Below are positions 35,846 to 47,687 of a stretch of DNA of 64,000 nt, one piece after another (position 1 is the stretch's first letter; each line of letters opens with the position of its first letter). The stretch is from Melampsora larici-populina 98AG31. Its lineage: Eukaryota > Basidiomycota > Pucciniomycetes > Pucciniales > Melampsoraceae. The DNA lies in NCBI RefSeq assembly GCF_000204055.1, contig NW_006768795.1:549971-613970 (forward strand), read 5' to 3'. Made by a program: the position numbers and the translations under genes. The notes under the pieces were generated by a model that was given only the letters and a program-made list of their open reading frames with translations, did no database searches and was not told the DNA's origin.

Positions 35846-36809
35846 TTAAAAAATGGTGAAATATTCACGAATAGATAGAAAACTTGATTGAGTTGATTCA
35901 GGAAACTCATATGAGTGATTATTAATCCAACAGCCCACCTGCTCACAAGAGTTTTTTAACAAAAGACCTAGTCTTTCAGAGCATGATAATAGATTCAGTG
36001 GCCCAACAGGTTTGGTAAGTATGTCTGCCGGCATCTCCTTGGTCGACACAAAACATAAATTATTCCTTCAAGTAAACGCTCCCTAATGAAGTGATGTCAA
36101 ATATCAATGTGTTTAGACTTGTTGTTGACCAAAACTTTGTTACACAACAACACTGTGCCTTGATTATTATTTGGAATTGGTGAATGAATAGGAACTGTAA
36201 TTGGATCAGTGTATGATAAGTGCTCCAAAAATCTACATAGCCATAAACCATGTTTAGCACAACCACCAATTGCAAGATACTCAGCTTTGGTTGTTGAAAG
36301 TGTCACAGACCGTTGCCTTCTACTTTTCCAAGAAACCAAAGACCCCTTCACATAATATACAAACACAGTTGTAGAGCACCTAGTATTCACATCCACTGCA
36401 TAATATGCATCAGCAAACCCCTCAATTGACTCCTATGATTAGACCATAATTCATTGTCAATTTGAGGTACCATAAAAGATGTTTGACTGCCACCCGATGA
36501 GTGTTGTTGTGGTGAGAATTGAACCTGGCTATATAGCTAACTGCAAACCCAATATTGGGTCGTGTTTGGACAGATAATAAATTCAATATCCCTACTGGCG
36601 CACGGTATTCTTCAATGTGAACCTCAGAATCCGGTACAGGAGTTGACAGATGAATGTTTTGTGGTAGTGGTGTCTTGACACCGCTGCACTTGGATACATA
36701 ACCCAACATGAGACAAAAAAAATAGTGATGGCACTGCGGAGAGGTTTATAGCACAATCTCTGCAACACAACGGAGAGAGCCCAAAATCCATAGCATTGTG
36801 GAGCAATTG
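35846..36809 (-). pseudogene. Ty1/copia polyprotein fragment (end of RT and RNase H)
   Basis: C-terminal end of a copia pol in several frames. From 5' to 3' on the minus strand: MLGYVSKCSGVKTPLP, YRAPVGILNLLSVQTRPNIG, HRVAVKHLLWYLKLTMNYG (end of RT and connection), then RNase H motifs VSWKSRRQRSVTLSTTKAEY, NNNQGTVLLCNKVLVNNKSK and the terminal STKEMPADILTKPV. At least three frame breaks. Only about 1 kb of the element is left. Confidence 0.88.
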
Positions 36810-36810
36810 T

Positions 36811-37410
36811 GGTGTTGTGTACAGTGCAAAGATAGTATGTTTTATCCGTTTTTTTTAAAACCTCAATAACTCAGTCAATTGACGTGATAAAGGTTAATAG
36901 ACTATATATTCTTGATCTGTGAATACATGAGCAGGTGTGTACAGATTTATGATGTCATATGATGACATCAGAAATTTGGTGGTATTACAGGAAAAAGACC
37001 CCAATATCACTGTACACATAATTCAATTTCCCCAAGTGAGAAGGGGAGATTGATTGAATTTGAGAGTGTAGCTTTTAATAAAAGGATCCATCACTGCTCA
37101 CCTCATGAGCCATAACACACACACTACATATGTGCAGCAGGCTTAGTTGATATTTGCCTATCATGTACATACAGGTCTGCTCAGCTGTCTGCCCATCTGA
37201 ATTAGGGCTGTAGCCCAGCTGTCAGCCCTGAGTACATATGCATGTACCTAATTACATGTTACATAATGAGCTTGAACTGTATGTAACATGTAATACAATG
37301 TACCAAAACACTTATTACATATACATGTACACTTAAAACTACATGTAATATGTAATAAAACACCATTTACACCTGATAACTCAGTGTCAAGAGTTAAAAT
37401 GCTTATATTA
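36811..37410. other. Intergenic, AT-rich
   Basis: No gene. 37230-37400 has many ACATGTA/TACATGT-like words (local imperfect palindromes). Confidence 0.5.
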
Positions 37411-37620
37411 CACCACGGGCATCTATTAGGTTCAATCATATGTGAAACTTAATGTGGTGACAGAGTTCACAATAAGTCTCAAATTTGGATTGAAACCTAT
37501 TAAAATCCAAGGTCCCCCCCTTGCCTTTAATAGGTTTCAATCCAAAAATTGAGACTTATTGCGGACTCGCACACCACAACTTCGCTCAATCGGGTCTCGG
37601 ACATAATAATTCCCGTGGTG
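37411..37620. mobile_element. 210-bp foldback MITE with TTA target duplication
   Basis: Ends CACCACGGG and CCCGTGGTG, TTA on both sides (37408-37410, 37621-37623). The centre is a near-perfect hairpin: 37471-37504 pairs with 37527-37560 (AATAAGTCTCAA...). No coding. A 3-bp duplication and CAC...GTG ends fit CACTA-like or Harbinger-like transposition. Confidence 0.8.
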
Positions 37621-38228
37621 TTACATTTTATACATAACATGTATATGTAATCAAGCATTGCTAGTAATAATCATAACATTATGATTTAGTAACAATTAAC
37701 CCTGAACCAATGTAGTGATAGTAACAAATATCACTACAGTTAGGTTTAGAGAGGAGAGTATATAAACCCCTCCTCTCTCAGCCTTCAAGGATTTCCCCCC
37801 AAGCATTTTATTACACACTGCTTCCAAAGAACCATTAAAGTTCTACTGAAGTAAATATCAAGAGTCTTATAAAGTAAGACTGGTGATAAACTTCTTGCAC
37901 TTGAATCAGCTTCCTGACTAAAAGTAAGTAATACCTTCTTCACTTCTCTCTGTATCCTCTACTTCCCCTAAGTAGAAACAATTCTAGGTTGGTGACCTTC
38001 CAACAACCCAAGGCTAGTGACCTGCATACAAGTACTTTCAGGCTGATGACCTTAAGAATAACCCACAAGTTGGTGACTTCAAGAACAACCAGAGTAGTGA
38101 TCTTCATCTCACTCTTCAATCTATCAAACTGAAGATTGAAGGAAAACCTTGGATCCAGTTTTCAGTAATTATCTTATAACAAATTCCCTGCCAATTTGCT
38201 TGAGTTTTGGCAAACTTAACTAAGTCCC
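37621..38228. other. LTR- or leader-like region with short degenerate repeats
   Basis: At 37711-37738 TGTAGTGATA pairs with TATCACTACA; a TATA-like TATATAAACCCC follows at about 37757. Five GGTGACCT-like words recur every 23-30 bp between about 37988 and 38105. This could be a solo LTR or leader of another retrotransposon; no second copy in the window. Confidence 0.35.
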
Positions 38229-38390
38229 TGTTATGGTCTATTTAGTAGCATATGCTTATAGAGCACGTTGTACCTTTTATCTATTATCTGGCGCATGCAT
38301 GCATGGAGCTTTTTCCTTACGTTGCAATCTAGTTATTACAACAGCATCACCTTTCCCTTCTCATCTCAACTAGCCCATCAAGTCCTAACA
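38229..38390 (+). repeat. 5' LTR of gypsy 1
   Basis: 162 bp, TG...CA type ends (TGTTA...TAACA). Matches 44085-44246. Confidence 0.93.
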
Positions 38391-38779
38391 TATTGCAACG
38401 TCTCTAACTTAGTCAAACGGGAAGGAGCGGAAGGATTATTTAAAGAAGAAGAAAGTTCAAAAGAAAATTAAAGTTATAATTGGAAAGCAAAAGTTTAAGC
38501 GAATTAAAGTTAAGAAGATTACAAATCTCAGGAAGTTTAGAAATCAATTCAAAGTTTAAAGTTGAAAGTATTTAGAGTGATCACATAATCCCATTCAGAA
38601 GGATCTGCCGAGTTAAAACCAATCAAGTAATTATTCAATTCAATCTACCAAATTCTTCGAAATCATCTGCAGGTCATCACCCGACATCTTGTTTCAAAAC
38701 GCCAGACTACACGATACCCCGCAGCTCTACCCCGAGTGAAGTGGAAGACACATTTGTAGACGCACCCGAGGTCGAAACG

Positions 38780-39949
38780 ATGTCTAGTATCAATCTAGAA
38801 GAAGTGATGAAGAAGTTAGAGGAACTGAGTGCAAAGCTAGCCGAGGAGACAAACCTTTGTCAAAAAGCTGAAATGGAAGTGTTGCAAATGAGACAATCTC
38901 AACAAGTTGCCATGGATCACGAGCAATCTTCGACTAGTGCGAACCAACCGCCACCCAGTTTCACAATTCCCCAGCCTGCACCTGCAAAACCTAAACCTCC
39001 CAAAATTGCGACGCCAGACAAATTTGATGGGTCTAAAGGACCAAAAGCCGAGATCTTTATGAATCAATTAGGCCTGTACATACAAATGAATCATCAGTCA
39101 TTTTGCAATGACCAGGCACGTGTCGCGTTTGCATTGTCTTACACCACTGGCAAGGCAAACACTTGGGGTCAGATGTTTACGGATCAACTTTTAGATACTA
39201 CAACTGCCCAGTTGGTCACGTGGAAGTTATTTGTAGATTCTTTCAAGGCAACATTTTTTGACTCCGAGCGCATTCCAAAAGCTGAAGACAACATTCGTGC
39301 TTTAAAACAAACCAAGACTGTCACTGATTATTGGATCCGGTTCTCCAAATTGTCTTTGATCGTGAAATGGCCCGAATCTGTTTGAATATCTCAATTCAAA
39401 CAAGGTCTTAAGCGTGAAATAACGGTACACATGGTCAGAGATGAGTTTGATAAAGTAGAAGATGCTGCAAAAATTGCAATCAAGATTGACAACAACATAA
39501 ATAAGTGACATCAAGACTTTTCATTGTCAAATCACACTGAACAGGCAACTTCGACTACGGTAACAGACCCGGACGCAATGGATTGTTCTGCGTATAAACT
39601 CAACATATCTGAGGAAGAATATTGCAAGAGAGGAAGTAATAGAGCTTGTTATTCATGTGGTAAAACTGGTCATTATATTAGAGAGTGTCCGATGAGGAAG
39701 AGAGGAAGAAGTGGTTATTCAAATTCAAATGGTCATTCAAATTCAAGTGGTTTTAGTAATAGGTATTCAAATAGTTATAGGGGTAGAGGAGGATACTCAG
39801 GTGGCAGTAACTCACAAATTGATGAATTGGAGACTCAACTGAAGGCACGCTTAGATGAGATAGATGTTCAATTAGGCAAAAGTGACAAAGGAAAGGGTGT
39901 TGAAAGTAGATCAGAACAATCAAAAAATGGCGAAGCTCGAGATTGAGGG
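38780..39949 (+). pseudogene. Gypsy 1 gag, two in-frame stops
   Basis: Nucleocapsid/capsid-like gag. From ATG 38780: coiled coil (NLEEVMKKLEELSAKLAEE), Pro-rich linker, capsid core starting TPDKFDGSKGPKAEIFMNQL, and a CCHC knuckle CYSCGKTGHYIREC near 39650, then a Gly/Ser/Arg-rich tail. TGA at 39383-39385 and 39506-39508 interrupt it. The reading frame is open and similar to gypsy 2 upstream of the first ATG (DTFVDAPE against TPFVDVDP). Ends at a TGA about 20 bases after the slippery site. Confidence 0.88.
39922..39928 (+). promoter_or_regulatory. -1 ribosomal frameshift site, gypsy 1
   Basis: A_AAA_AAT in the gag frame (TCA AAA AAT). A slip of -1 here leads straight into the pol frame without a stop. 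Same heptamer, phase and following GG..GCTC.AG are found in gypsy 2. Confidence 0.7.
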
Positions 39950-42900
39950 TTGTGCCACCCTCGAGCTTAGAAGATTTAGGATTAGAAGGAAATGTTATTG
40001 ATAGTTTGGAAATGCATGATACCAGAATTATTGACATGATATACCTTTATGATCCTAAAACTGCCACGACCAAAATTGCCCGTGCCTTAGTTGACAGCGG
40101 TGCCACTCATGAAGCAGTGAGCAAGAAGTATTTAACTCAAACATCCTTTGAAACATCTGAACTTCCTCAAAAGAGATGTGTAACTGGCTTCAGTGGTCAC
40201 GAATCAGTGGTAACCCACACTGGTGACTATTGTGTGAACAACAAGAAAGAAGAGACAACTTTCATTGTCACGGACCTAAGAGACAAGTATGATGTCATTC
40301 TAGGAATGCCTTGGATACGACGCAACCACAAATTCATTGACTGGGAGCGAGCTAAGTTGAAGACAGAAGAAATGACCGAACTTGCAGCTGTGAACACAGT
40401 TTCGTCCGTGCCGACAACATCCTTGAAGGACCACATACTGAGGCCTGAGGGGAACGCTAGGTTTAGTGACGAGGGGGTAGAGTCTAGTAATAGCTCACAT
40501 ATACCCCCGCAATGTGAGTTCGCTTTTAACACAATCATAGAGGAGAACGAAAGGGTTAGCGACCAGGATACTCTCTTGAATTTTAGCCCAGATGAAACGA
40601 CAGCAGCACACTCACTCGATGAACCAAAAAAAACCTCGACGGACCACGTTTTGAGGCCTGAGAGGGAAGCTAGGAACATCGAGAAGGGGATAGAGTCTAT
40701 AAGCAACTCACAAATGCCCCTGCAGAGTGAGTCCAACACTGTTCCTAGATCCTCTCGTTTTGGAAACGTTGGCAAGCATTTTTCTCCGTGTGTAAGATAT
40801 GGAACTGCAGGAACCCGACGAACCTTTTGAGACACAGTCAACTCTCAACCGACCAAATCAATGATCAATGCTGCAACAACATCATGGAACGTTTCAACTT
40901 GTCTAGCGGTGGAAGCCTCGAAAGACAAACCTGAAAAGACGGCTGCCGAATTAGTCCCTGAGTGTTATCACGAGTACTTAGGAATGTTCGAAAAGGCCAA
41001 CTCCAATGTATTACCCCCGCACCGCCCATATGACTTTCGCGTAGATTTAATCCCAGGAGCAACCCCGCAAGCTGGACGAATTATCCCTTTATCCCCAAAA
41101 GAAACTGAAGTCCTGAATGAAATGTTAGATAAAGGATTGGCTAATGGAACCCTGAGGCGAACGATGTCACCTTGGGCGGCTCCTGTCTTATTCACGGGGA
41201 AAAAAGATGGCAATTTAAGGCCTTGCTTTGATTATCGAAAATTAAATGCTCTGACAATCAAGAATAAGTACCCTCTCCCGCTAACCATGGAGCTAGTAGA
41301 TAGTCTTCTTGATGCTGACGAGTTCACAAGTCTGGACATGAGGAATGGATATAATAACTTACGAGTTAGGGAAGGAGATGAGGCTAAATTAGCATTCACT
41401 TGTAAAGCCGGCCAGTTTGAACCTCTGACAATGCCCTTTGGACCTACCGGGGCGCCTGGATTTTTTCAATTCTTCATTCAGGACATCTTGAAAGCACACA
41501 TTGGACGCGATGTTGCAGCGTACCAGGACGACATTCTGATATACACAAAACCTGGAGTCGACCACAAGAAGGTGGTGAAAGAGGTGTTGGACATACTCAG
41601 AAGGCAGAATGTGTGGTTAAAACCAGAGAAGTGTCAATTTTCGCAGAAAGAGGTTGTGTATTTAGGACTCATTATTTCCCGAAATCAAATCAAGATGGAC
41701 GAGACGAAAGTAAAGGCGGTAATGGAATGGCCAGCGCCGAAAAACCTCTCTGAGGTGCTGACATTCTTAGGCTTCTCAAATTTTTAAAGACGTTTTATCA
41801 ACCATTTCTCAGAGATAGCCCGACCACTTCATGAACTTTCAAAAGACAATGTCAAATTTGAATGGACTCAAGAATGCGACAACACCTTTAAAAGCCTCAA
41901 AAGATCCTTCACCACAGCTCCAGTTTTAACAATTGCAAATCCCTACAAGCCTTTTATTCTGGAGTGCGACTGCTCGGACTTTGCCTTAGGAGCAGTTCTG
42001 TCGCAGGTCTCTGAAGAAGACAATGAACTACACCTGGTTGCATTTCTATCAAGATCCTTAATTAAGGCCGAAAGGAACTACGAGGTTTTTGATAAAGAAC
42101 TTTTAGCGGTCATTTCAGCATTCAAGGAATGGCGGCATTACCTCGAAGGGAATCCGCATAGGTTGAACGTGATAGTGTACACGGATCACAAGAACTTGGA
42201 GTCTCTCATGACAACTAAAGAACTGACGAGACGCCAAGCAAGGTGGGCCGAGATCCTTGGAAGCTTTGACTTCGAAATTCGCTTTCAACCAGGAAAGCAG
42301 TCGACAAAGCCAGACGCGTTATCAAGACGACCAGACCTAAAGCCAGAAGCAGGAGACAAACTCACATTTGGACGACTACTTAAGCCAGAAAACTTACCAA
42401 GTGATGCTTTCATTGACTGCGTAGACATGATAGAAGATTGGATAGTAGATGACTTGCCTATCGAAAATGAGATTAATGCATTGAATAGCTCAGAAGAAAT
42501 ATGGACTGATCAGGAAATCATTGAAGAGATTAAGAACAAGTCGAAAGAAGATATCAAGATCAACGAAATAATACAAATATGCCGCAACATGCCAAACTCA
42601 AAAGCCATATCGAATTACTCAGTCTCAGAAGATGTTTTATACTACAACGGAAAGGTAGTAGTTCCCAATAACAATGATATCAAACTGAAAATACTCCAAT
42701 CCCGTCATGACAGCGGGTTAGCCGGCCACCCTGGTAGAATGAGAACTTTAATGCTGGTGAAAAGAAACTTTCATTGGAACTCGATGAAGATGTATATCAA
42801 TAAGTATGTCGATGGCTGCCAGTCTTGCCAAAGGGTAAAAGCAAGAACGAACCGACCCTTTGGAAGTCTACAACCTCTACCAGTTCCTCAAGGCCCTTGG

Positions 42901-43986
42901 TTGGACATATGTTACGACCTGATAACGGATCTACCGGCTTCAGACGGGTGTGACAGTATCTTAACGGTTGTAGACAGGTTCAGCAAAATGGCACATTTTG
43001 TGCCCTGGCGAAAGGACATGAACTCTGAAGAATTAGCTAAGTTGATGTTGCATAACGTGTGGAAAATTCATGGAACTCCTCGAAGTATCACTTCAGATAG
43101 AGGGAACATTTTTATCTCAAAACTAACGAAAGAAATGAACACATTGTTAGGAATTAAGACCCAATCTTCAACTGCATATCACCCGCAGACGGATGGACAA
43201 TCAGAAATCACAAACAAAGCGGTTGAGCAATACATACGCCACTTTGTGTCGTACAAACAGGACGATTGGAAAGACCTATTGCCTCTAGCGGAATTTTCCT
43301 ACAACAACAACTTCCATGTGTCCATTGGAATGTCTCCATTCAAGGCTAACTATGGATTTGACGCCAGTTTGACAGGAACACCGAGCAACAAACAGTGCCT
43401 ACCAGCCACCGAAGAACGACTTAAGCACATTAAAGAAGTTCAAGAGGAATTAAAGATAGCAATGACTGAAGCTCAAATATCAATGAAGAAACAATTCGAC
43501 AGAAAAGTGCAAGAAACGCCGACGTGGAAGAAGGGAGAAGAAGTGTGGCTCAGCAGTAGACACATAAGTACTACCAGACCAACCACTAAGTTATCTCACA
43601 GATGGCTGGGACCGTATAAGATTATCAACAGAATTTCTACTAATGCCTATAAATTATCATTGCCAAAGGAAATGAAAGAAATACACCCGGTCTTCCATGT
43701 CAGTCTTCTCAGGAAATTCGACAAAAGTGAAATAACAGGTCAGATCAGCGCTGAATTACCTCCAGTCAACATAGAAGGTCAAGACGAATATGAAGTTGAA
43801 GAAGTATTGAATAAAAGAAAATTGAGAAAGAAGACTGAGTATTTAGTTAGCTGGAAAGGATATGGACCTCATCATGATTCATGGGAACCAGAGGAGAACT
43901 TAATCAATGCAAAAGAAATGGTGGAAGAGTTTAACAACAAATATCCTCAAGCAGAAAAAACGTACTTTAGGACAAGGAGAAGATGA
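39929..43986 (+). pseudogene. Gypsy 1 pol, two in-frame stops
   Basis: Pol in the -1 frame relative to gag. Protease ALVDSGATHEAV and LGMPWIRRNH; RT with SPWAAPVLFTGKKDGNLRPC and the active site YQDDILIY; RNase H with LECDCSDFALGAVLSQ and YTDHKNLESL; integrase zinc region (HDSGLAGHPGR ... CQSCQRVK), SDRGNIF and HPQTDGQSEITNKAVEQYI; chromodomain YEVEEVLNKRKLRKKTEYLV followed by SWKGYGPHHDSWEPEENL. A TGA at 40828-40830 (between protease and RT) and a TAA at 41785-41787 (in SNF*RRF, Tyr in gypsy 2) inactivate it. Confidence 0.93.
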
Positions 43987-44084
43987 GAGAGAGGGTGAGC
44001 TTTTTTCCCACTGGGTTTTTAATGCCAACCCGTGGAAAGATATCTAACTCGTCAAAAGGGAGTGGAGGTATAGAGGGGGAATGG

Positions 44085-44246
44085 TGTTATGGTCTATTTA
44101 GTAGCATATGCTTATAGAGCACGTTGTACCTTTTAGCTATTAGCTGGCGCATGCGTGCATGGAGCTTTTTCCTTACGTTGCAATCTAGTTATTACAACAG
44201 CATCACCTTTCCCTTCTCATCTCGACTAGCCCATCAAGTCCTAACA
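44085..44246 (+). repeat. 3' LTR of gypsy 1
   Basis: 162 bp, partner of 38229-38390. A purine-rich tract (GGTATAGAGGGGGAATGG) lies just before it, as expected for a polypurine primer. Confidence 0.93.
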
Positions 44247-44652
44247 GTCCCTCGCCAACGGCCCAAGGCTCGAGCAAGGTTTGCGGGCAAAATTGTGCCA
44301 GCTTTTCTGATTTGTACAGTCAGAGTTGCAGAGCAAACTTAAGAGCATCCACAGTGGTCCCCCAATTGTGCACACTCTCAATGATATGAGGAGTCAAATG
44401 ACCAAAAATCACCACATTGGACCTTGCACAATCGGAGGTCAGTCATTGAGACTCTCAAGATCTTGAGGCGGGCTCTCCAGATCTGCGAGTACTAGGAGGG
44501 CTCTTGAAATCACGTGGAAGTGCATCACATGAGCAATACAGAGCATCACATGAGCAATACTGGATCAAACCTTTCACTCCATCTCCATCAACAAGCTTTC
44601 AATTTTCTGCTCAATTTCTCATCCGCTGCGCTACACCCACTACATATCATAA

Positions 44653-45845
44653 ATGGATCAATCTCAAGCTTCTTTGATTTTCCCCCTTGATACATATCCT
44701 CTTACTCGGCTTATTTCAGACACCACCAATTCAGCCCTTGATCCATACATTTTGGAATCCACCAATTCAGTCAGTCATTGGTCTACCTTGGAATCAATCA
44801 CACCAACTGAAAAACATCCAATCAAGGCCAAGAACTGGACTGCATCCAAAGACGTACCTCTCTGCAAGGCTTGGGCAGCTACATCAGTCGATCCTGAAAC
44901 AGGAGATCCACAGAAGAAATTCACTTACTGGGGTCAAATCTATAGCCACTTCAATGAGGAGTTCAACAAAAGCACTGGAGCCAAAACTGCTTGAAATCAA
45001 TCCGCTTGCAAACAGTGTTGGGCAGTTATTCATCACAACGTCAGCAAATTCTGCACGGCATTTGACCAAGCCACTTCCTCCCACTTCACAGGTTGTGTAC
45101 AGCTTGATTTGGTAAGTTTTATGTTGGAGTTTTGCACAGTGTCAAGGATCTGATTGATTTGTTTTTGATATGATGGTAGCTTGAAATAGCTCACAAGATT
45201 TTCTCAGCCTTGAACAAAAATAAGTGATTTGGTCTTGAACACTGCTGGGCTGTCCTCTGTGTACAGCAAAAGTTGCCAATGACGTGTGATCAACTGAAGA
45301 ATAAGGGTCAAGAATCAAAGAAGTGAAAACCTGTACCAGCACCCTCTTCCAACGTGGCAACCTCTGATCTGGCTCCTGCGCCTCCATCTTCCATTTCTTC
45401 TGTTGTCCCCAACTCTAAACTCAATGTAGAACCACCCAAACGGCCAATGGGTTGTAAAAAGTCAAAATCAAGCAAATACAATGGGGCCAAGCCAAATGAA
45501 TCAACTGGCGGTGGTGATGAATTAGCTGCAGCAATCACAAAGCTGGCTAGTTCTTCTGCAGCTAAAGTCCAGATTGCCAAGGAAGCTGCTGCTGCTTCTT
45601 GTCAAGCATCAGATGACAAGCTGATGTTCCAAACTCCGCCGGACAATTTGGAAGAGATTCAATTGGAGTATTTGCACGCCTGTTGCAAACAAGTCATGGA
45701 ACAATTTTGGGCAAGACAAAAAGAAGTAAGTGCTTTGTTTATTCAAATCAACAATTTATGTATTTTTGATCATTTGCATTTCTTTTTGCCTTATCAGACA
45801 CAAAAGGCTGATGAGGATGAAGTTGACCAAGAGAAGGAAATGTAG
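44653..45845 (+). pseudogene. Harbinger ORF1 (Myb/SANT, NAM-like protein), broken
   Basis: DNA-binding partner of Harbinger transposase. Exon 1 has the trihelix start KNWTASKDVPLCKAWAATSV and FTYWGQIYSHFNEEF; a TGA at about 44992-44994 precedes further matching sequence (NQSACKQCWAVIHHNVSKFC). The C-terminal part (45354-45845) has KRPMGCKKSKSS and an Ala-rich helix region, as in NAM-associated proteins. Several stops in the middle exon. The closest described relatives are plant and fungal Harbinger ORF1 proteins. Confidence 0.8.
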
Positions 45846-46189
45846 TGCAAGATTTAAACTCGTTTGTTAGCTGGTAGTTTCATATGATTTGTAATTTAAT
45901 TCAAATATATGTTACAGTACTCTAGTCAACTTTTTAAAGTGGAATTTCTCTTTGTTTTTAATTTCAATTTCAATCTTATGATGAATTGGTTACTGCTTTT
46001 CTCAAAACTTGTTTGAAGTTGTTTCACAATTGAATTTATATTTAACATTTTGACAATAAGAATCCTATTGAACAAAAAAAATTAGTTTGTGTTTATGAAT
46101 GAAACACCAAGATCACCCAGGAGAGCATACAAGTATTTCAAATTTTATATTCACATTTAAGTTAAAAAATTTGAGATAAAAAGAAATAA

Positions 46190-46455
46190 AAATTGATCAC
46201 AAAGAGTTTGAGCGTGTGTGAAGAGCATACAACCACTTATAATAAACTTGCTTTTAATTTTTTGACTTGAGTTAACAAGAAATTTATAATGAACTAGACT
46301 TGTATTATAAGTTTTTGACATCAGTCATAAAGAAACTCATAATAAACTTGTATCTTAAATTTTTGAGTTGAGTTGAAAAGAAAGAGAAATTGATCACCCA
46401 AAATTTGGTTCTGTGTGAAGAGCACACAACCATGTATAATAAACATGTATCTTAA
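46190..46455. repeat. Internal direct repeat of the Harbinger element
   Basis: ATTGATCAC ... GTGTGAAGAGCATACAACCA ... TATAATAAACTTG near 46190-46255 recurs near 46385-46455, period about 195 bp. Between the two transposon genes. Confidence 0.55.
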
Positions 46456-46479
46456 TAAGCATTTAAAATCAAATTGAAT

Positions 46480-47448
46480 GTTTGACAAACAACTACCCTT
46501 CCTGTTTGCCATTTTGATTCCAAACATGTTCAATCAAATCACGCAAGAGTTCTTGGTGTCAATGTTGATCCCGCATTGTGCAAAGTTGGGTAAGGTAGTG
46601 CTCAAATGCAGCATACAAGTCAGGAGTTGGTTCTGGTGCTGGTTGTGCGTCATCAAGGTAAGAAGGAATTTCTCATTTGTAACGGCCAGCCAAGCGGTTT
46701 TGTTCAACTTGCATATTGTGCAAAATGACTGCACAATACACGATTTGCTGCAAGTTGGCCATGTTCCATAGGTGAGCAGGACAGTTGAGGATACCCCAAC
46801 ACACCTTCTCTTTGCCTCAATATTGTCTGTGCCAAGCAGTAGGGCAGTTCTTCCACTCCCAGTGGCTACAGTCAATTGATCCTAACATGTCTGGTAGTCC
46901 ACAATCTCAAGCTTCATTAAGTAACCTTTGAGTGTCATCTACAGTTGGCCTGCGCAGGTATTCATCCTGGTATAGCTTGACAATGTTGTGACAAAAAAAA
47001 TTTAAGACACTTGAGCGCGGTTGACTCGCCGATCTGGATATACTTGTCTTGGCCATCGGCAGAAGTACCAGTAGCCATCTGACGCATAGCTGCCATGACC
47101 TTTTGATGAGGAGACAGACTGAGACGTTTGGCGGCATTGTATTGCTGTATCCAGTAATTATTGTGGTTTTGAAGATCTATCGGAAGCCTTTCAACAATTA
47201 CTCAATCAACTCATTACCTGTTTTGGAACTGATAATCTGTGTAGGAATGATTTGGAGAGAAACACTGGCGGTAAATGATCTTGGGGGCAAGTTGACAATG
47301 TCGATTGATTTCTTGACATGGTTTTTTATCTTCAGAAGTATCTTGACTAGTACAGCACCATTGAGCAACTGTTTGGACTGCAGCCACATCAATGTCATTG
47401 TCATCAAAAAGGTTGTCAAGAAAAGCAATGAGGTCGTTGGGTTCCATT
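46480..47448 (-). pseudogene. Harbinger transposase (DDE_Tnp_4), broken
   Basis: Minus-strand frames in order: MEPNDLIAFLDNLFDDNDID and YTDYQFQNR (N-terminal region), LSVSPHQK-like DNA-binding region shifted in frame, FFCHNIVKLYQDEYLRRPTV followed by DDTQRLLNEA, a DML.SIDCSHWEW-like part that can be read across a frame break at about 46880-46905, then VCWG and WNMANLQQIVYCAVILH-like sequence near 46720-46800. YLRRPT..D..RLL is a Harbinger hallmark. Multiple frameshifts and stops. Confidence 0.85.
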
Positions 47449-47687
47449 GATGGTGAGATGAAATGTTGAATGTAGATAGTTGTATTTGGATGGTCTGGGT
47501 GGATGGGTTTTGAGATTGAAAGTTGATGATTCAGTATAAGCATTTCAATATCACTCGATCGAGTGTGGGAGCCCAAATGTAGGTGCTCCGCTGTGCACAG
47601 TCTCTTTTTTTGACCCCCTACATCTGAGATTCACTCTTGGGGGTCTGTCTGCGAGCTCACACAATTGGGGGACCACTGTGGATGCTC

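Larger units (their letters stand above)
38229..44246 (+). mobile_element. Ty3/gypsy chromovirus-type retrotransposon 1, complete but broken
   Basis: 6,018 bp, two 162-bp LTRs (TGTTATGG...CCTAACA) that differ at about 4 positions, and a GTCCC target duplication (38224-38228, 44247-44251). Gag and pol are in the order CCHC, protease, RT, RNase H, integrase, chromodomain. Stops at 39383, 39506, 40828 and 41785 break the frames. Confidence 0.95.
44343..47687. mobile_element. PIF/Harbinger DNA transposon, decayed
   Basis: 3,345 bp, TIRs of about 30 bp (GAGCATCCACAGTGGTCCCC... with the exact complement at the right end), TAA target duplication (44340-44342, 47688-47690). Two genes in opposite directions, as in this superfamily: a Myb/SANT-type ORF1 (plus) and a DDE transposase (minus). 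Inserted 96 bp after gypsy 1. Confidence 0.92.

Noticed and set aside
38741..38779. GTG at 38741 as gag start
   Set aside because: A GTG start is not expected in a fungal nuclear mRNA; ATG 38780 is used, with the upstream similarity reported as a finding.
28786..44246. RIP-like C-to-T mutation as the cause of stops in the transposons
   Set aside because: The MULE TGA fits CGA to TGA, but gypsy 1 stops align with Leu and Tyr codons and need other changes, so no general claim is made.
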